Positions 43,510 through 52,004 of a stretch of 64,000 nt of DNA are shown in pieces; positions within the stretch are counted from its first letter, which is position 1, and each line of letters opens with the position of its first letter. The DNA is taken from NCBI GenBank assembly GCA_900110015.1, contig FOCD01000003.1:186001-250000 (forward strand), read 5' to 3'. The notes under the pieces were generated by a model. It did no database searches. It had not been told where the DNA came from and saw only the letters and a program-made list of their open reading frames with translations. Made by a program: the position numbers and the translations under genes. The stretch is from Terribacillus saccharophilus (GTDB taxonomy: Bacteria > Bacillota > Bacilli > Bacillales > Amphibacillaceae).

Positions 43510-44367
43510 TTATTTACTTTTATTTTGCTGCGACTGTTCTGTAAGACGATGTATATGAACAGTTAAATACAATTGTTCATCCTGCGTAAGTCCAGAATTA
43601 AACTTTTCCTTTAGATAGACATCCATTCTTTCTGTACATTGAAATGCTTGTTTGTACTTCAGCCGCACTTGGTCATAAAGGAATGATTCAGCCAGTTCAG
43701 GTAATCTCTCATCACGCAGAAATCGTACAGCAAAAAAACGTAAGTGTGTTAGGAACCGCTCATAATTGACCGAGCTTTCATCTACGTTTCCTTTTAAATG
43801 ATAGGTAACAATATTCAGCAGATTGCTGACTATTTCCGTTACTTGTACAGCTGTCAGCATGTGCTCGCCCGTCACCTGGCTGTTAACTAAATGCAATGCA
43901 ATAGATGCAGCTTCATCTTCTCCTAAATGATAGCCTGTATCTTCCTCGATGATATCCAATGATTTCCAGGCAATCTTATATTCTTGCTTATAGTATTTCC
44001 GTATCTCCCAAACAAGCGGGTTCTTTAAAGTGATGCCTTGTTTCTCCCTGCTGATAGCAAAACTAAGGTGATCAGTCAATGCAACATAAAGGTATTCATC
44101 CAAGTCGTACGGAAGATGACCGCGAGCATACTCCACTATTTTTGCAGCAATATTAAGATAAACGGGAGAAACGTCTCGCAGAAGTGTCTCTAATTTATCG
44201 GCCATACCTGATTTCTCTAAGATAAATTTTTTCTCGATCTGAGATACATCTATCGGATCCCCGATTTTCTTCTTGAAAGCCAAGCCTTTTCCCATCACGA
44301 CCAGTTCCTGATTTTTGTCATTCCTTGTGACCACAACACTATTGTTCAAGATCTTTTCTATCTTCAT
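43510..44367 (-). CDS. licT: Transcriptional antiterminator LicT (BglG family)
   Basis: A 285-residue antiterminator. The CAT RNA-binding domain is residues 1-55 (KIEKILNNSVVVTRND, VVMGKGLAFKKK). PRD1 has His100 (LTDHLSFA) and His159 (ALHLVNSQ); PRD2 has His208 (THLRFF) and His271 (LTVHIHRL), positions almost identical to B. subtilis LicT. BglP phosphorylates PRD1 (off) and HPr phosphorylates PRD2 (on). Two RATs lie in this locus, one in its own leader and one before bglP, so it is autoregulated. First gene of licT-bglP-bgl. Confidence 0.96.
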   Translation of the reverse strand: MKIEKILNNSVVVTRNDKNQELVVMGKGLAFKKKIGDPIDVSQIEKKFILEKSGMADKLETLLRDVSPVYLNIAAKIVEYARGHLPYDLDEYLYVALTDHLSFAISREKQGITLKNPLVWEIRKYYKQEYKIAWKSLDIIEEDTGYHLGEDEAASIALHLVNSQVTGEHMLTAVQVTEIVSNLLNIVTYHLKGNVDESSVNYERFLTHLRFFAVRFLRDERLPELAESFLYDQVRLKYKQAFQCTERMDVYLKEKFNSGLTQDEQLYLTVHIHRLTEQSQQNKSK

Positions 44368-44395
44368 CGTTATCCCCCATTTCTCTAACAGAATG

Positions 44396-44447
44396 AAAAA
44401 AACCCAAATTCACACATAGCAGCTAATCGCTTGTGCAAATTCAGGTT
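44396..44447 (-). terminator. licT leader terminator
   Basis: Minus strand: AACCTGAATTTGCACA (5' arm) pairs with TGTGTGAATTTGGGTT, then TTTTTTTC. The 5' arm overlaps the RAT, giving a RAT/terminator switch in front of licT itself. Confidence 0.83.
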
Positions 44448-44471
44448 TTGCCCGCAGTGCGGTAACAATCC
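44441..44471 (-). promoter_or_regulatory. RAT site upstream of licT
   Basis: Minus strand GGATTGTTACCGCACTGCGG followed by GCAAAACCTGA, essentially a textbook RAT for LicT-type regulators (GGATTGTTAC...GGGCAAAACC). Autoregulatory. Confidence 0.9.
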
Positions 44472-44480
44472 TCGTTCATT

Positions 44481-44527
44481 TGTAAACGCTTTATATAGAA
44501 AGTATCATAGCAATTTTTTCCTGTCAA
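44481..44527 (-). promoter_or_regulatory. licT promoter with downstream cre site
   Basis: Minus-strand TTGACA (plus 44522-44527) and GATACT (plus 44501-44506), spacer 15. The cre TGTAAACGCTTTAT (44481-44494, 13 of 14 consensus positions) falls at about the transcription start, where CcpA would block initiation. The -10 and spacing are imperfect, so promoter placement is tentative; the cre is strong. Confidence 0.68.
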
Positions 44528-44636
44528 TCTGATCATTATATACTTAATTTCACTTTCTTTAGTTTAACTATCATTTATTTTAATTATAAAATGGGAATTA
44601 CAAGCCAATTTATCGCTTTCCTACTCTGCAGAAAGG

Positions 44637-44642
44637 TATAAT
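44637..44642 (+). promoter_or_regulatory. -10 element upstream of the malic enzyme gene
   Basis: TATAAT with no convincing -35 (closest TCGCTT at 18 bases), 60 bp upstream of the start. The remainder of the 44528-44701 spacer shows nothing else. Confidence 0.4.
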
Positions 44643-44701
44643 CGAAGCTGGTATAGAAATCTACTATTAGATATTTACATATACAGAAGGGATGTAAGAG
44701 G

Positions 44702-45943
44702 ATGAGTAATCTACGAGAAGATGCACTGAAAATACACCGTGAAAATAAAGGGAAACTGACAATGAAGTCGAAGATCCCTGTCCGTAATGCAACGGACTTG
44801 AGTCTTGCTTATTCTCCTGGTGTAGCTGAACCTTGTAAAGAGATCCACCAAAACAAGGATAATGTCTACGAATACACGATGAAAGGCAACATGGTTGCGG
44901 TTGTCAGTGACGGCTCTGCCGTGCTTGGCCTTGGTAACATCGGTCCGGAAGCTTCCCTGCCTGTAATGGAAGGAAAATCCGTTCTATTCCAAAGCTTCGC
45001 AGGTGTTGATAGCTTCCCAATCGTGCTTGATACAAACGATGTCGACGAAATCGTTCGCACGGTAAAATTGATGGCACCAACATTCGGCGGCGTGAACTTA
45101 GAGGATATTTCCGCTCCTCGCTGCTTCGAAATCGAAGAGCGTTTGAAAGCAGAAACTGACATTCCAGTATTCCATGATGATCAGCACGGTACTGCAATCG
45201 TAACAGTTGCTGGTTTGTTGAATGCATAACCGACCAAAGTTGGCAAAAGTTTCGATAACATCAAAGTTGTCGCGAACGGCGCTGGCGCTGCTGGTATCGC
45301 AATCATCGAATTGCTGCACAGCCTTGGCGTAAACAACGTTATCATGTGTGACTCCAAAGGTATGATCTACGAAGGTCGTCCAGAGGGCATGAACAAAATG
45401 AAAGACCGTGTTGCGAAAATCACAAACCGTGATCGTCAGGAAGGTAGCCTTTCCGATGCGATCAAGGATGCTGACGTGTTCATCGGTGTATCTTTGGCAA
45501 ACCTATTGTCTAAAGACGACGTACGCACAATGGCAAAAGATCCGATCATCTTCGCAATGGCAAACCCAGATCCGGAAATCCTGCCAGATGATGCGAAAGA
45601 AGCAGGCGCTCGCGTTATTGGTACAGGCCGCTCTGACTTCCCGAACCAGGTGAACAACGTACTAGCCTTCCCTGGTATCTTCCGTGGTGCCCTGGATGTT
45701 CGCGCAACAGGCATTAACGAAGAAATGAAGATTGCAGCTGCTAGAGCGATCGCAGATCTAATCGACGAAAGTGATCTGAACGAAGACTACGTTATCCCAG
45801 CTCCATTCGATCCACGCGTTGCACCAGCTGTTGCGAAAGCAGTAGCAAAAGCAGCAATGGATACTGGCGTCAACCGTATCACTGTTGATCCAGAAGAAAT
45901 AGCTGAGAAAACACGTCAGCTTACAATCATCGACGAAGACTAA
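44702..45943 (+). pseudogene. ytsJ: NADP-dependent malic enzyme (YtsJ-like) interrupted by an in-frame TAA
   Basis: The whole frame encodes 413 codons, the length of B. subtilis YtsJ (about 410), and is strongly similar on both sides of a TAA at 45227-45229. Before it: RNATDLSLAYSPGVAEPCKEI with the catalytic Tyr, MVAVVSDGSAVLGLGNIGPEA and IPVFHDDQHGTA with metal-binding Asp residues. After it, in the same frame: KVVANGAGAAGIAIIELL (dinucleotide loop), IIFAMANPDPE, GTGRSDFPNQVNNVLAFPGIFRGALDVRA. Related enzymes read NALK- where this one reads NA-stop-PTK, so a Leu or Leu-Lys codon has been lost by substitution or in-frame deletion. No Shine-Dalgarno supports restart after the stop. A 176-residue fragment lacking the NADP-binding domain should be inactive. 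Malic enzyme decarboxylates malate to pyruvate. Confidence 0.9.
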
Positions 45944-45948
45944 ACACC

Positions 45949-45982
45949 AAAAAGAGGAATCCCGCGGGATTCCTCTTTTTCT
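45949..45982. terminator. Bidirectional terminator between malic enzyme and gapN
   Basis: AAAAAGAGGAATCCCG paired with its exact complement CGGGATTCCTCTTTTT, a 16-bp perfect inverted repeat. Confidence 0.92.
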
Positions 45983-45985
45983 ATA

Positions 45986-47431
45986 TTATTTATCCAAGTT
46001 TAATACAGTCAATTTTTCTCTTGTCATGGAAAGGATGCTGTTCGCAATACCTTGCGTACCCATACCAGAACCTTTTACTCCAAGGAATGGGAAGTGGTCA
46101 GGGCCACGCTCTGTGCGTCCATTGATTTGGACAGCTCCTGTTTCCAATTCATTCGCAATATAGAAGGCTTTATCTACATCACGAGTGAAGATGCTCGCCT
46201 GCAAGCCGTACTCAGATTTATTAGCTAACTCGATTGCTTCCTCATCAGAACCAACGCGGATGACAGGCAGTACCGGTCCGAATGGTTCTACCCATGCAAC
46301 GTCCATATCTTCGGTTACATGATCAAGCAATGTCGGATGAATCAGATTGCCTTCACGTTTGTTACCTGCAATAAGTGTTGCGCCTTTTTCCAAAGCATCA
46401 TCGATTAACGCTTGCACGCCATCTGCTGATTTACTATCAATCAATGGAACAACTGTATTGCCGTCTTCTGGAGATCCAACAGCCAATTTTTCCACTTCCG
46501 CTTGCAATCTTGCAACCAGGTCATTTGCCACATTATCATGGACAAGTACACGTTTGATTGCTGTACAACGCTGACCTGAATAAGAATATGCTCCGCTGAT
46601 GATATTCTTCACTGCTTTATCAAGATCCGCATCTTCGCGGACGATACCAGGATCCTTACCGCCAAGCTCAAGAACGACAGGCTTCATGCCAGCGACTTTC
46701 GCCAGATTCTCACCTGTTTTAGTTCCTCCAGTGAAGGAAACCATGCTAATATCTTTATGCTCCACAAGGAAGTCACCGATGACAGAACCGCGGCCAGTGA
46801 CGATATTGACGACACCTGCTGGGAAGCCAGCTCGGTCGAACGCCTCCATCATCTTGATACCGCTCAAAGCGCCTTGCGTTGCAGGCTTGAAGATGACCGT
46901 ATTACCGGAAATAAGTGCTGGAGCCAGTTTGGATGCTGACAAGTTTACTGGATAGTTGAAAGGCGAAATTGCCAGAATGACACCTAACGGTACTCTGTCC
47001 ACAATTCCAACCTTGGAGCTGGATCCACCAGGGAAACGATCGCCTCTCATGCTTTCGCCATTGGTATGCAATGCTTCTTGCGCAGTATAACGGATATAGT
47101 CATAAGTCCGCTGTACTTCGCTTTTGGCATCTTTCAGGCTCTTACCGACTTCAAGCATCATTGTTTGTGCAAGTTCATCCTGCATAGCAAGAAGCTCATC
47201 AGCCCATTTATAAAGCAGATCTGCTTTTTCCTGCAAGGAAACCTTTGCCCATTCTTTTTGTACTTGCTTCGCAGATTGAATTGCTGCTGCTGCCTCTTCT
47301 TGAGACAATGCCTGCACAGTACCAACGACACCCTCTTTGTACGGTGACATGATTTCTACGACATTTCCTGTGGTGCTTTCTTTCCATTCGCCATTCACAT
47401 AATAACGTTGTGCTGTTAATGTTGACTCCAC
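45986..47431 (-). CDS. gapN: Non-phosphorylating NADP-dependent glyceraldehyde-3-phosphate dehydrogenase
   Basis: A 481-residue ALDH-superfamily enzyme that oxidises glyceraldehyde-3-phosphate directly to 3-phosphoglycerate, making NADPH and no ATP. Catalytic Cys289 in SYSGQRCTAIKRV, Glu255 in LELGGKD, Asn159 in SPFNYP; cofactor loop FTGGTKTG. The C-terminal segment RTERGPDHFPFLGVKGSGMGTQGI is the GapN substrate-phosphate-binding signature. Matches streptococcal and Bacillus GapN positions. It offers an NADPH source, relevant given the broken NADPH-forming malic enzyme gene next door. Confidence 0.95.
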   Translation of the reverse strand: MESTLTAQRYYVNGEWKESTTGNVVEIMSPYKEGVVGTVQALSQEEAAAAIQSAKQVQKEWAKVSLQEKADLLYKWADELLAMQDELAQTMMLEVGKSLKDAKSEVQRTYDYIRYTAQEALHTNGESMRGDRFPGGSSSKVGIVDRVPLGVILAISPFNYPVNLSASKLAPALISGNTVIFKPATQGALSGIKMMEAFDRAGFPAGVVNIVTGRGSVIGDFLVEHKDISMVSFTGGTKTGENLAKVAGMKPVVLELGGKDPGIVREDADLDKAVKNIISGAYSYSGQRCTAIKRVLVHDNVANDLVARLQAEVEKLAVGSPEDGNTVVPLIDSKSADGVQALIDDALEKGATLIAGNKREGNLIHPTLLDHVTEDMDVAWVEPFGPVLPVIRVGSDEEAIELANKSEYGLQASIFTRDVDKAFYIANELETGAVQINGRTERGPDHFPFLGVKGSGMGTQGIANSILSMTREKLTVLNLDK

Positions 47432-47683
47432 TACTTTTTCCTCCTCGTGTTACAGTTAGTTTATTTAATTAAAAAACTTAAAAAAGTTTCTGACACCCAT
47501 TCTACTACTAACATTTTTATAATGGAATCATTTTGCTCAAAAAAAATAATTAAATATTTTCCATAATATCAAGGTTTCTAAGTATATAACATATAAGATT
47601 AGTATGTCATTTTTATTATCCAGTTTACTACCACCCCAAAACCACACCTATAAATTTTAGTTAATTACGCACTCTTTTTTAAC
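47432..47683. other. AT-rich intergenic region upstream of gapN
   Basis: About 250 bp, very AT-rich, with many runs of A and T. It must hold the gapN promoter (minus strand). I see no clear operator, riboswitch or open frame with a ribosome-binding site. Confidence 0.6.
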
Positions 47684-47713
47684 TAAAAAAAGAGGAGCAT
47701 TATTTGCTCCTCT
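47684..47713 (-). terminator. Terminator of the TetR gene
   Basis: Minus strand GAGGAGCAA-ATAA-TGCTCCTC-type stem followed by TTTTTTTAG, overlapping the last codons of the gene. Confidence 0.82.
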
Positions 47714-48302
47714 CTTCTTCCTGGCATAAGTCATCTACATATTCGGTTAGGATTTCTGCAGCATACTCGCCGGAAAAATTCTCAGGATTAATGAAACGAT
47801 GGAAAGCCAATCCATCGATCAGTGCATATAATTTTTCCGTTTCCTTCAGCAGATCTTTCCCCTCTTTCATGTTTCCACTCTCTGAAAGGAATGTCAACAG
47901 ACGTTGCACCGTCTCCCGGATACCGTCAGTTTGGCGGAAAGTGTCTCCTTGCTTGTATTTGAAATGCAGTGTGAACATAAACCACACCTGCATTTCCGCC
48001 ATTGTTTCTTTATCAATTGGAATAAGCTCCAATAAAACTCTTGTCACAAGCTGTTTTGGCTGCAGCACCTGTTGAATCACTTGCATAATCCGGGCTTCAC
48101 AGCGGGCTTTAACAAGTTCCATTGCATAGTGAAGCAGTTCTTCCTGTGTCGTGAAATAATGACGCAGCGCACCAAGTGACAAATTGGCTTCTTTGGCAAT
48201 ATTACGGACGGAGGCTGCCTTCATCCCACCATCCATGATGACCTTCCAAGTTGCTTTGGCTATATCTTGTTTTCTTGCTTCATGATCTATTTTTTTTGGC
48301 AT
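47700..48302 (-). CDS. TetR/AcrR-family regulator (BetI-like C-terminal domain)
   Basis: 200 residues. N-terminal TetR helix-turn-helix: DIAKATWKVIMDGGMKAASVRNIAKEANLSLGALRHYFTTQEELLHYAM. The C-terminal region with EMQVWFMFTLHFK and LYALIDGLAFHRFINPE resembles the TetR_C_6/BetI-type ligand domain. Transcribed divergently from a membrane protein gene; two ATACA-NN-TGTA(T/C) dyads in the 112-bp spacer are the likely operators. The ligand is unknown. Confidence 0.9.
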   Translation of the reverse strand: MPKKIDHEARKQDIAKATWKVIMDGGMKAASVRNIAKEANLSLGALRHYFTTQEELLHYAMELVKARCEARIMQVIQQVLQPKQLVTRVLLELIPIDKETMAEMQVWFMFTLHFKYKQGDTFRQTDGIRETVQRLLTFLSESGNMKEGKDLLKETEKLYALIDGLAFHRFINPENFSGEYAAEILTEYVDDLCQEEERSK

Positions 48303-48345
48303 AGCTTTACTGTAGCAAAAACTTTATTTGAAATCAATTTATATA

Positions 48346-48396
48346 ATACACTTGTATCACAAAAACTTCCGTGTTAGCATAATAATACAACTGTAC
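48346..48396. promoter_or_regulatory. Twin TetR-type operators
   Basis: ATACA-CT-TGTAT (48346-48357) and ATACA-AC-TGTAC (48385-48396), each extended to the left by AATA or ATA, with centres 39 bp apart. They lie in the divergent promoter region between the TetR gene and the membrane protein gene; the second immediately precedes the AAAAGGAGA ribosome site. Confidence 0.65.
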
Positions 48397-48414
48397 TATA
48401 AAAGGAGATGAAAA

Positions 48415-48963
48415 ATGAACGGCATTATTGTTTTAATCATTTTATGTGAAGTCGGATTTTGGGTTTTTATTGCTGCCGGACTGATTGCTCGCTATGTGTT
48501 TAAACTTCCTAAAGTCGGTATAATCTTGCTCGGAGCAACCCCTTTAATCGACCTCACACTTCTTGCAGCCACCGGATTTGATCTAGCTCGCGGGTCAACA
48601 GCAACAAACGCTCATGCCATTGCCGCCATTTATATAGGCGTCAGCTTAGCATATGGAAAATCTATGATACGCTGGGCCGATCAGCGCTTTGCTTATTACA
48701 TTACAAAACAAGGCGAGAAACCGAAGAAACTCTACGGTAAAGAGCATGCTAGAAAGGAAGCTAAGGGTTGGCTGCAGCACTTGCTTGCATATATCATCGG
48801 TGCTGGCTTGCTGCTCGCAGTCATCTATTGGATTCACGATGCTAGTCGCACAGAAGCACTCTCTAATGTCCTGCGTATCTGGTCAATCATACTTGGCATC
48901 GATTTTATTATCAGCTTCAGCTACACCTTATACCCAAAAAAAGAGAAGCATGCCGGCTCTTAA
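48415..48963 (+). CDS. Membrane protein (YmcC-like), TetR-controlled
   Basis: 182 residues with five hydrophobic segments, starting MNGIIVLIILCEVGFWVFIAAGLIARYVFKLP. A central GASLAYGKSMIRWADQRFAYYI-like stretch and a Lys-rich loop (KQGEKPKKLYGKEHARKEAKGW) precede the last two spans. It resembles B. subtilis YmcC as recalled, a membrane protein of unknown function also paired with a TetR-type gene. It is probably repressed by the adjacent regulator, and may be a small exporter or membrane-stress protein. Confidence 0.8.
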   Translation: MNGIIVLIILCEVGFWVFIAAGLIARYVFKLPKVGIILLGATPLIDLTLLAATGFDLARGSTATNAHAIAAIYIGVSLAYGKSMIRWADQRFAYYITKQGEKPKKLYGKEHARKEAKGWLQHLLAYIIGAGLLLAVIYWIHDASRTEALSNVLRIWSIILGIDFIISFSYTLYPKKEKHAGS

Positions 48964-48984
48964 AGCGGCATACTTCTCTTTTTA
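48936..48984. terminator. Bidirectional terminator
   Basis: AAAAAGAGAAGCATGCCG pairs with CGGCATACTTCTCTTTTT around a 9-nt loop. It overlaps the 3' end of the membrane protein gene and precedes the convergent psiE-like gene. Confidence 0.85.
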
Positions 48985-49419
48985 GAAGTCTTCTTTCTTA
49001 GATCTTTCATTTGCTCTATTCATGATGAAATAACAAATAACAAGCAGGAGAATCGCACCACAGTAATACAATGTATATAGCGCGCTCTCATGATAAACGA
49101 CAATCAAACGAATAAGTGCTGTGATGCCGATATAAAGAAAATACCGGATCGGAAAGTGATAATCCTCCTGAAAATACTTTACGATCATAGCGATAAACTC
49201 GAAATACAAGAAAAATACCAGGATATTATTCAAAAATTCCAGGCGGGATGTATTGCCTTCATTGAACAAGGAGTTGGAGATAATATCGATCAATTCCTTC
49301 ACTAGCAATACGGAAATTGCGATAGCTAAAAGAATAAGTGCTACATTCAGTACGTACTGCAGGACTGTTGCAATTGTGCCCTTCGTCCGTTTTTTCTTTG
49401 TGTGTGTTTGTGTCCGCAT
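48982..49419 (-). CDS. psiE: PsiE-like membrane protein
   Basis: 145 residues: a basic N-terminus (HTKKKRTKG) and four membrane spans (about 18-42, 65-82, 90-108 and 113-132). The family core FLYFEFIAMIVKYFQEDYHFPIRYFLYIGITALIRLIVV matches PsiE (phosphate-starvation-inducible E). The biochemical role is unknown; no Pho box was recognised upstream. Confidence 0.9.
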   Translation of the reverse strand: MRTQTHTKKKRTKGTIATVLQYVLNVALILLAIAISVLLVKELIDIISNSLFNEGNTSRLEFLNNILVFFLYFEFIAMIVKYFQEDYHFPIRYFLYIGITALIRLIVVYHESALYTLYYCGAILLLVICYFIMNRANERSKKEDF

Positions 49420-49445
49420 AGTTTCACCTCTAAATGTGCTATTCC

Positions 49446-50573
49446 CTACCTTTTTACTAAATAAGCTGCATCTATGTCCTTTGTTCGAGCCACTCCTGAC
49501 AAAGCATAAGTCAACTGAAGCTCTGTTCGCAGATCCTCGATCACCCGGCTTACCCCAGCTTGTCCTCCAGCGGCGAGTCCGTACACATACGGCCGGCCAA
49601 TCAAAACGCTGTCGGCTCCCAGGGCTATTGCCTTGAATACATCCGCTCCACTTCGCACACCACCATCCATTAATACCGGCACTGCTCCATTTACTGTTTT
49701 CGCAATAGCTGGCAATGCACGCAAAGAAGCAATGGCACTATCAAGTTGTCTTCCACCATGGTTGGATACAACAATAGCATCCATCCCTAATGCTACTGCC
49801 TGCTTGGCATCTGCTGGGTGCAGAATACCTTTCACAACAATCGGCAAGCTTGTATGTTCACGCAGGAATAACAAATCATCCCATGTGAGATTCGGATGAT
49901 GAATATTCTCCAGTATCGCTTCTCTTATATGCTCTTCTGTAAGCTCTGGTACCAGCTCCTGAAAAACAGGGTCATTTATGTAATTTGCTGCTCCTTTTAA
50001 CAGCTTCAACGGCGAATATCCATTCCGGTAATCGCGCTTCCGCCAGCCTAGCAGGCCTGTATCGACCGTTACTACAATTGCCTTATAGCCCGCTTTCTCT
50101 GCCCGCTTTGCCATGCTGGCCGTTAAATCACGATTTTTAGACCAATACAATTGGAACCATTTCACTGCATCTGGTTCCGCCGCAGCAATCTCTTCCAAGG
50201 AAGCAGATGTAACCGTGCTTGCAACAAACGGAATACCAGCAGCAGCTGCAGCTTTCACAGTGCCAAGCTCCATCTGTGAATGAAAGATTCCTTGGAACCC
50301 TACCGGTGCAAGCATCACAGGCATACTTTGCGACTGCCCGAACAGCTTGATAGAAGTATCTACATTCGAGACATCCCGCAGTACTCGCGGCAGGATATCG
50401 TACTCGCTGAATGCTTCTCGATTCTGTCCGAGTGTCACTTCATCTCCAGCTCCGCTTTGTAAAAAACCAAAAGGACCAGCCGGCAGAATTTCGCGAGCCC
50501 GCTCTTCCCACTCCGCTGTAAACAACGGATAATCACTTATTTTTTCTCCGATTCTTGTAAAAACATTTCCCAT
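49446..50573 (-). CDS. FMN-dependent 2-hydroxyacid oxidase/dehydrogenase
   Basis: About 375 residues, a TIM-barrel alpha-hydroxyacid oxidase (lactate oxidase / lactate 2-monooxygenase group). Motifs: MPVMLAPVGFQGIFHSQ, FQLYWSKNRDL, VVTVDTGLLGWRKRD, VVKGILHPADAKQA, the catalytic SNHGGRQLDSAIASL, MDGGVRSGADVFKAIALGADSVLIGRPYVYGLAAGG. Start: ATG 50573 is used; the nearest alternative, ATG 50588, has a Shine-Dalgarno abutting it. The first gene of the opposite-strand unit begins 118 bp into its 5' extension, so the longer 50705 frame is unlikely. Likely oxidises lactate or a similar 2-hydroxyacid. Confidence 0.9.
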   Translation of the reverse strand: MGNVFTRIGEKISDYPLFTAEWEERAREILPAGPFGFLQSGAGDEVTLGQNREAFSEYDILPRVLRDVSNVDTSIKLFGQSQSMPVMLAPVGFQGIFHSQMELGTVKAAAAAGIPFVASTVTSASLEEIAAAEPDAVKWFQLYWSKNRDLTASMAKRAEKAGYKAIVVTVDTGLLGWRKRDYRNGYSPLKLLKGAANYINDPVFQELVPELTEEHIREAILENIHHPNLTWDDLLFLREHTSLPIVVKGILHPADAKQAVALGMDAIVVSNHGGRQLDSAIASLRALPAIAKTVNGAVPVLMDGGVRSGADVFKAIALGADSVLIGRPYVYGLAAGGQAGVSRVIEDLRTELQLTYALSGVARTKDIDAAYLVKR

Positions 50574-50690
50574 TTCCCGAACCCCCATTCCTTTCTTTGT
50601 AATATTAATAGAATAATTCGAACACGTTAGGAATTCCACTCTTTTCGTGTTAAGATAATCTTTGAAAAATAAGCAACGGAGGCGGCAACC

Positions 50691-51974
50691 ATGGCTAATT
50701 ATCAAGATCTTTCGAATGAAGCGTTACAACAGAAATACAATACACTGCAGGATGCATACGAGGCGATCGCCAGTCAGCAGCTGCAGCTGGATATGTCACG
50801 CGGGAAACCATGCACAGAGCAGCTTGATCTTTCCCAGCCGATGCTCGATATTATTACATCAAGCAGCACGGTAAAAACGGAAAATGGAACAGATGCCCGG
50901 AATTACGGTGTATTGGACGGCATCCCAGAAGCAAAAGCATTATTCGCTTCTATCCTAGATGTTGAACCGAAGCAAGTAATCGTCGGCGGAAACAGCAGTT
51001 TGACTTTGATGCATGATTCTATCGTTCAATTCCTGCTTCATGGTGTATCCGAGGAAGCAACACCATGGATCAAGCAAGACAACGTGAAATTCCTCTGCCC
51101 CAGCCCTGGCTATGACCGTCACTTCACAATTTGCGAAGCATTAGGAATCGAGATGATCCCAGTTGCAATGACACCTGAAGGTCCTGACATGGATGAAGTG
51201 GAAAAACTCGTTGCAGCGGACTCTCAAATCAAAGGCATTTGGTGTGTACCTAAATACAGCAATCCGGATGGATTTACATACTCCGATGCTGTTGTTGATC
51301 GTCTTGCTGGTATGCAAACGGCTGCAGATGATTTTCGGATTTTCTGGGACAATGCTTATACCGTCCACCATCTTACAGAAGAACCAGATGAACTGAAAAA
51401 CATCATGACAGCAGTAGTAGATGCAGGAAATCCAGATCGTGTCATGGAATTCACTTCTACTTCCAAGGTGACCTTCCCAGGCTCTGGTGTTGCTGCTCTT
51501 GCTTCCAGCGAAAAGAATATTACTTTCTATAAAAAGCATCTATCTGTTCAATCAATTGGATCTGATAAGCTGAATCAGATGCGCCACGTGGCGTTCTTGA
51601 AAGATAAAGACACTCTCTCTGCCCATATGAAAAAGCATGCCGAAATTCTTGCGCCAAAATTCCAGACTGTCCTTACAATCCTGGAGGAGAAGCTGGGTGG
51701 TAAAAACATTGCCGATTGGACGAATCCGAAAGGCGGCTACTTCATTAGCTTGAACACAATGGAAGGCTGTGCCAAGGATGTCGTGGAGCTTGCAAAAAAA
51801 GCCGGCGTAACATTGACTGGCGCAGGTGCAACTTACCCTTACGGCAAGGATCCATATGACCGGAACATCCGTATTGCACCAACACTGCCACCGACTGAAG
51901 AACTGAAGAAAGCCATCGATGTACTATGCTTGTGCGTCGAAATGGTGAGCATTAATCGTCTATTGCAGAAATAA
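50691..51974 (+). CDS. Aspartate aminotransferase, subgroup Ib (MocR-like fold I)
   Basis: A 427-residue PLP enzyme of the Asp_aminotransf (PF12897-type) family. N-terminal LQLDMSRGKPCTEQLDLSQPML, IVGGNSSLTLMHD, CPSPGYDRHF, KGIWCVPKYSNPDGFTYSD, DNAYTVHHL, and Lys259 (PLP) in STSKVTFPGSGVA; C-terminal NIRIAPTLPP with the substrate Arg. This family holds the unusual aspartate aminotransferase of Corynebacterium. Start preceded by GGAGGCGGCAACC. Monocistronic, with a strong terminator. Confidence 0.92.
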   Translation: MANYQDLSNEALQQKYNTLQDAYEAIASQQLQLDMSRGKPCTEQLDLSQPMLDIITSSSTVKTENGTDARNYGVLDGIPEAKALFASILDVEPKQVIVGGNSSLTLMHDSIVQFLLHGVSEEATPWIKQDNVKFLCPSPGYDRHFTICEALGIEMIPVAMTPEGPDMDEVEKLVAADSQIKGIWCVPKYSNPDGFTYSDAVVDRLAGMQTAADDFRIFWDNAYTVHHLTEEPDELKNIMTAVVDAGNPDRVMEFTSTSKVTFPGSGVAALASSEKNITFYKKHLSVQSIGSDKLNQMRHVAFLKDKDTLSAHMKKHAEILAPKFQTVLTILEEKLGGKNIADWTNPKGGYFISLNTMEGCAKDVVELAKKAGVTLTGAGATYPYGKDPYDRNIRIAPTLPPTEELKKAIDVLCLCVEMVSINRLLQK

Positions 51975-51976
51975 AG

Positions 51977-52004
51977 TAAGGCCACCCTTAGGGTGGCCTT
52001 TTTA
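51977..52004. terminator. Bidirectional terminator
   Basis: AAGGCCACCCT / AGGGTGGCCTT stem with TTTTT on the plus strand, overlapping the stop of the convergent GNAT gene. Confidence 0.88.

Noticed and set aside
45227-45229. TAA as a recoding or readthrough site in the malic enzyme gene
   Set aside because: TAA is the stop codon least prone to readthrough or recoding, no stimulatory structure was seen nearby, and nonsense mutation is simpler.
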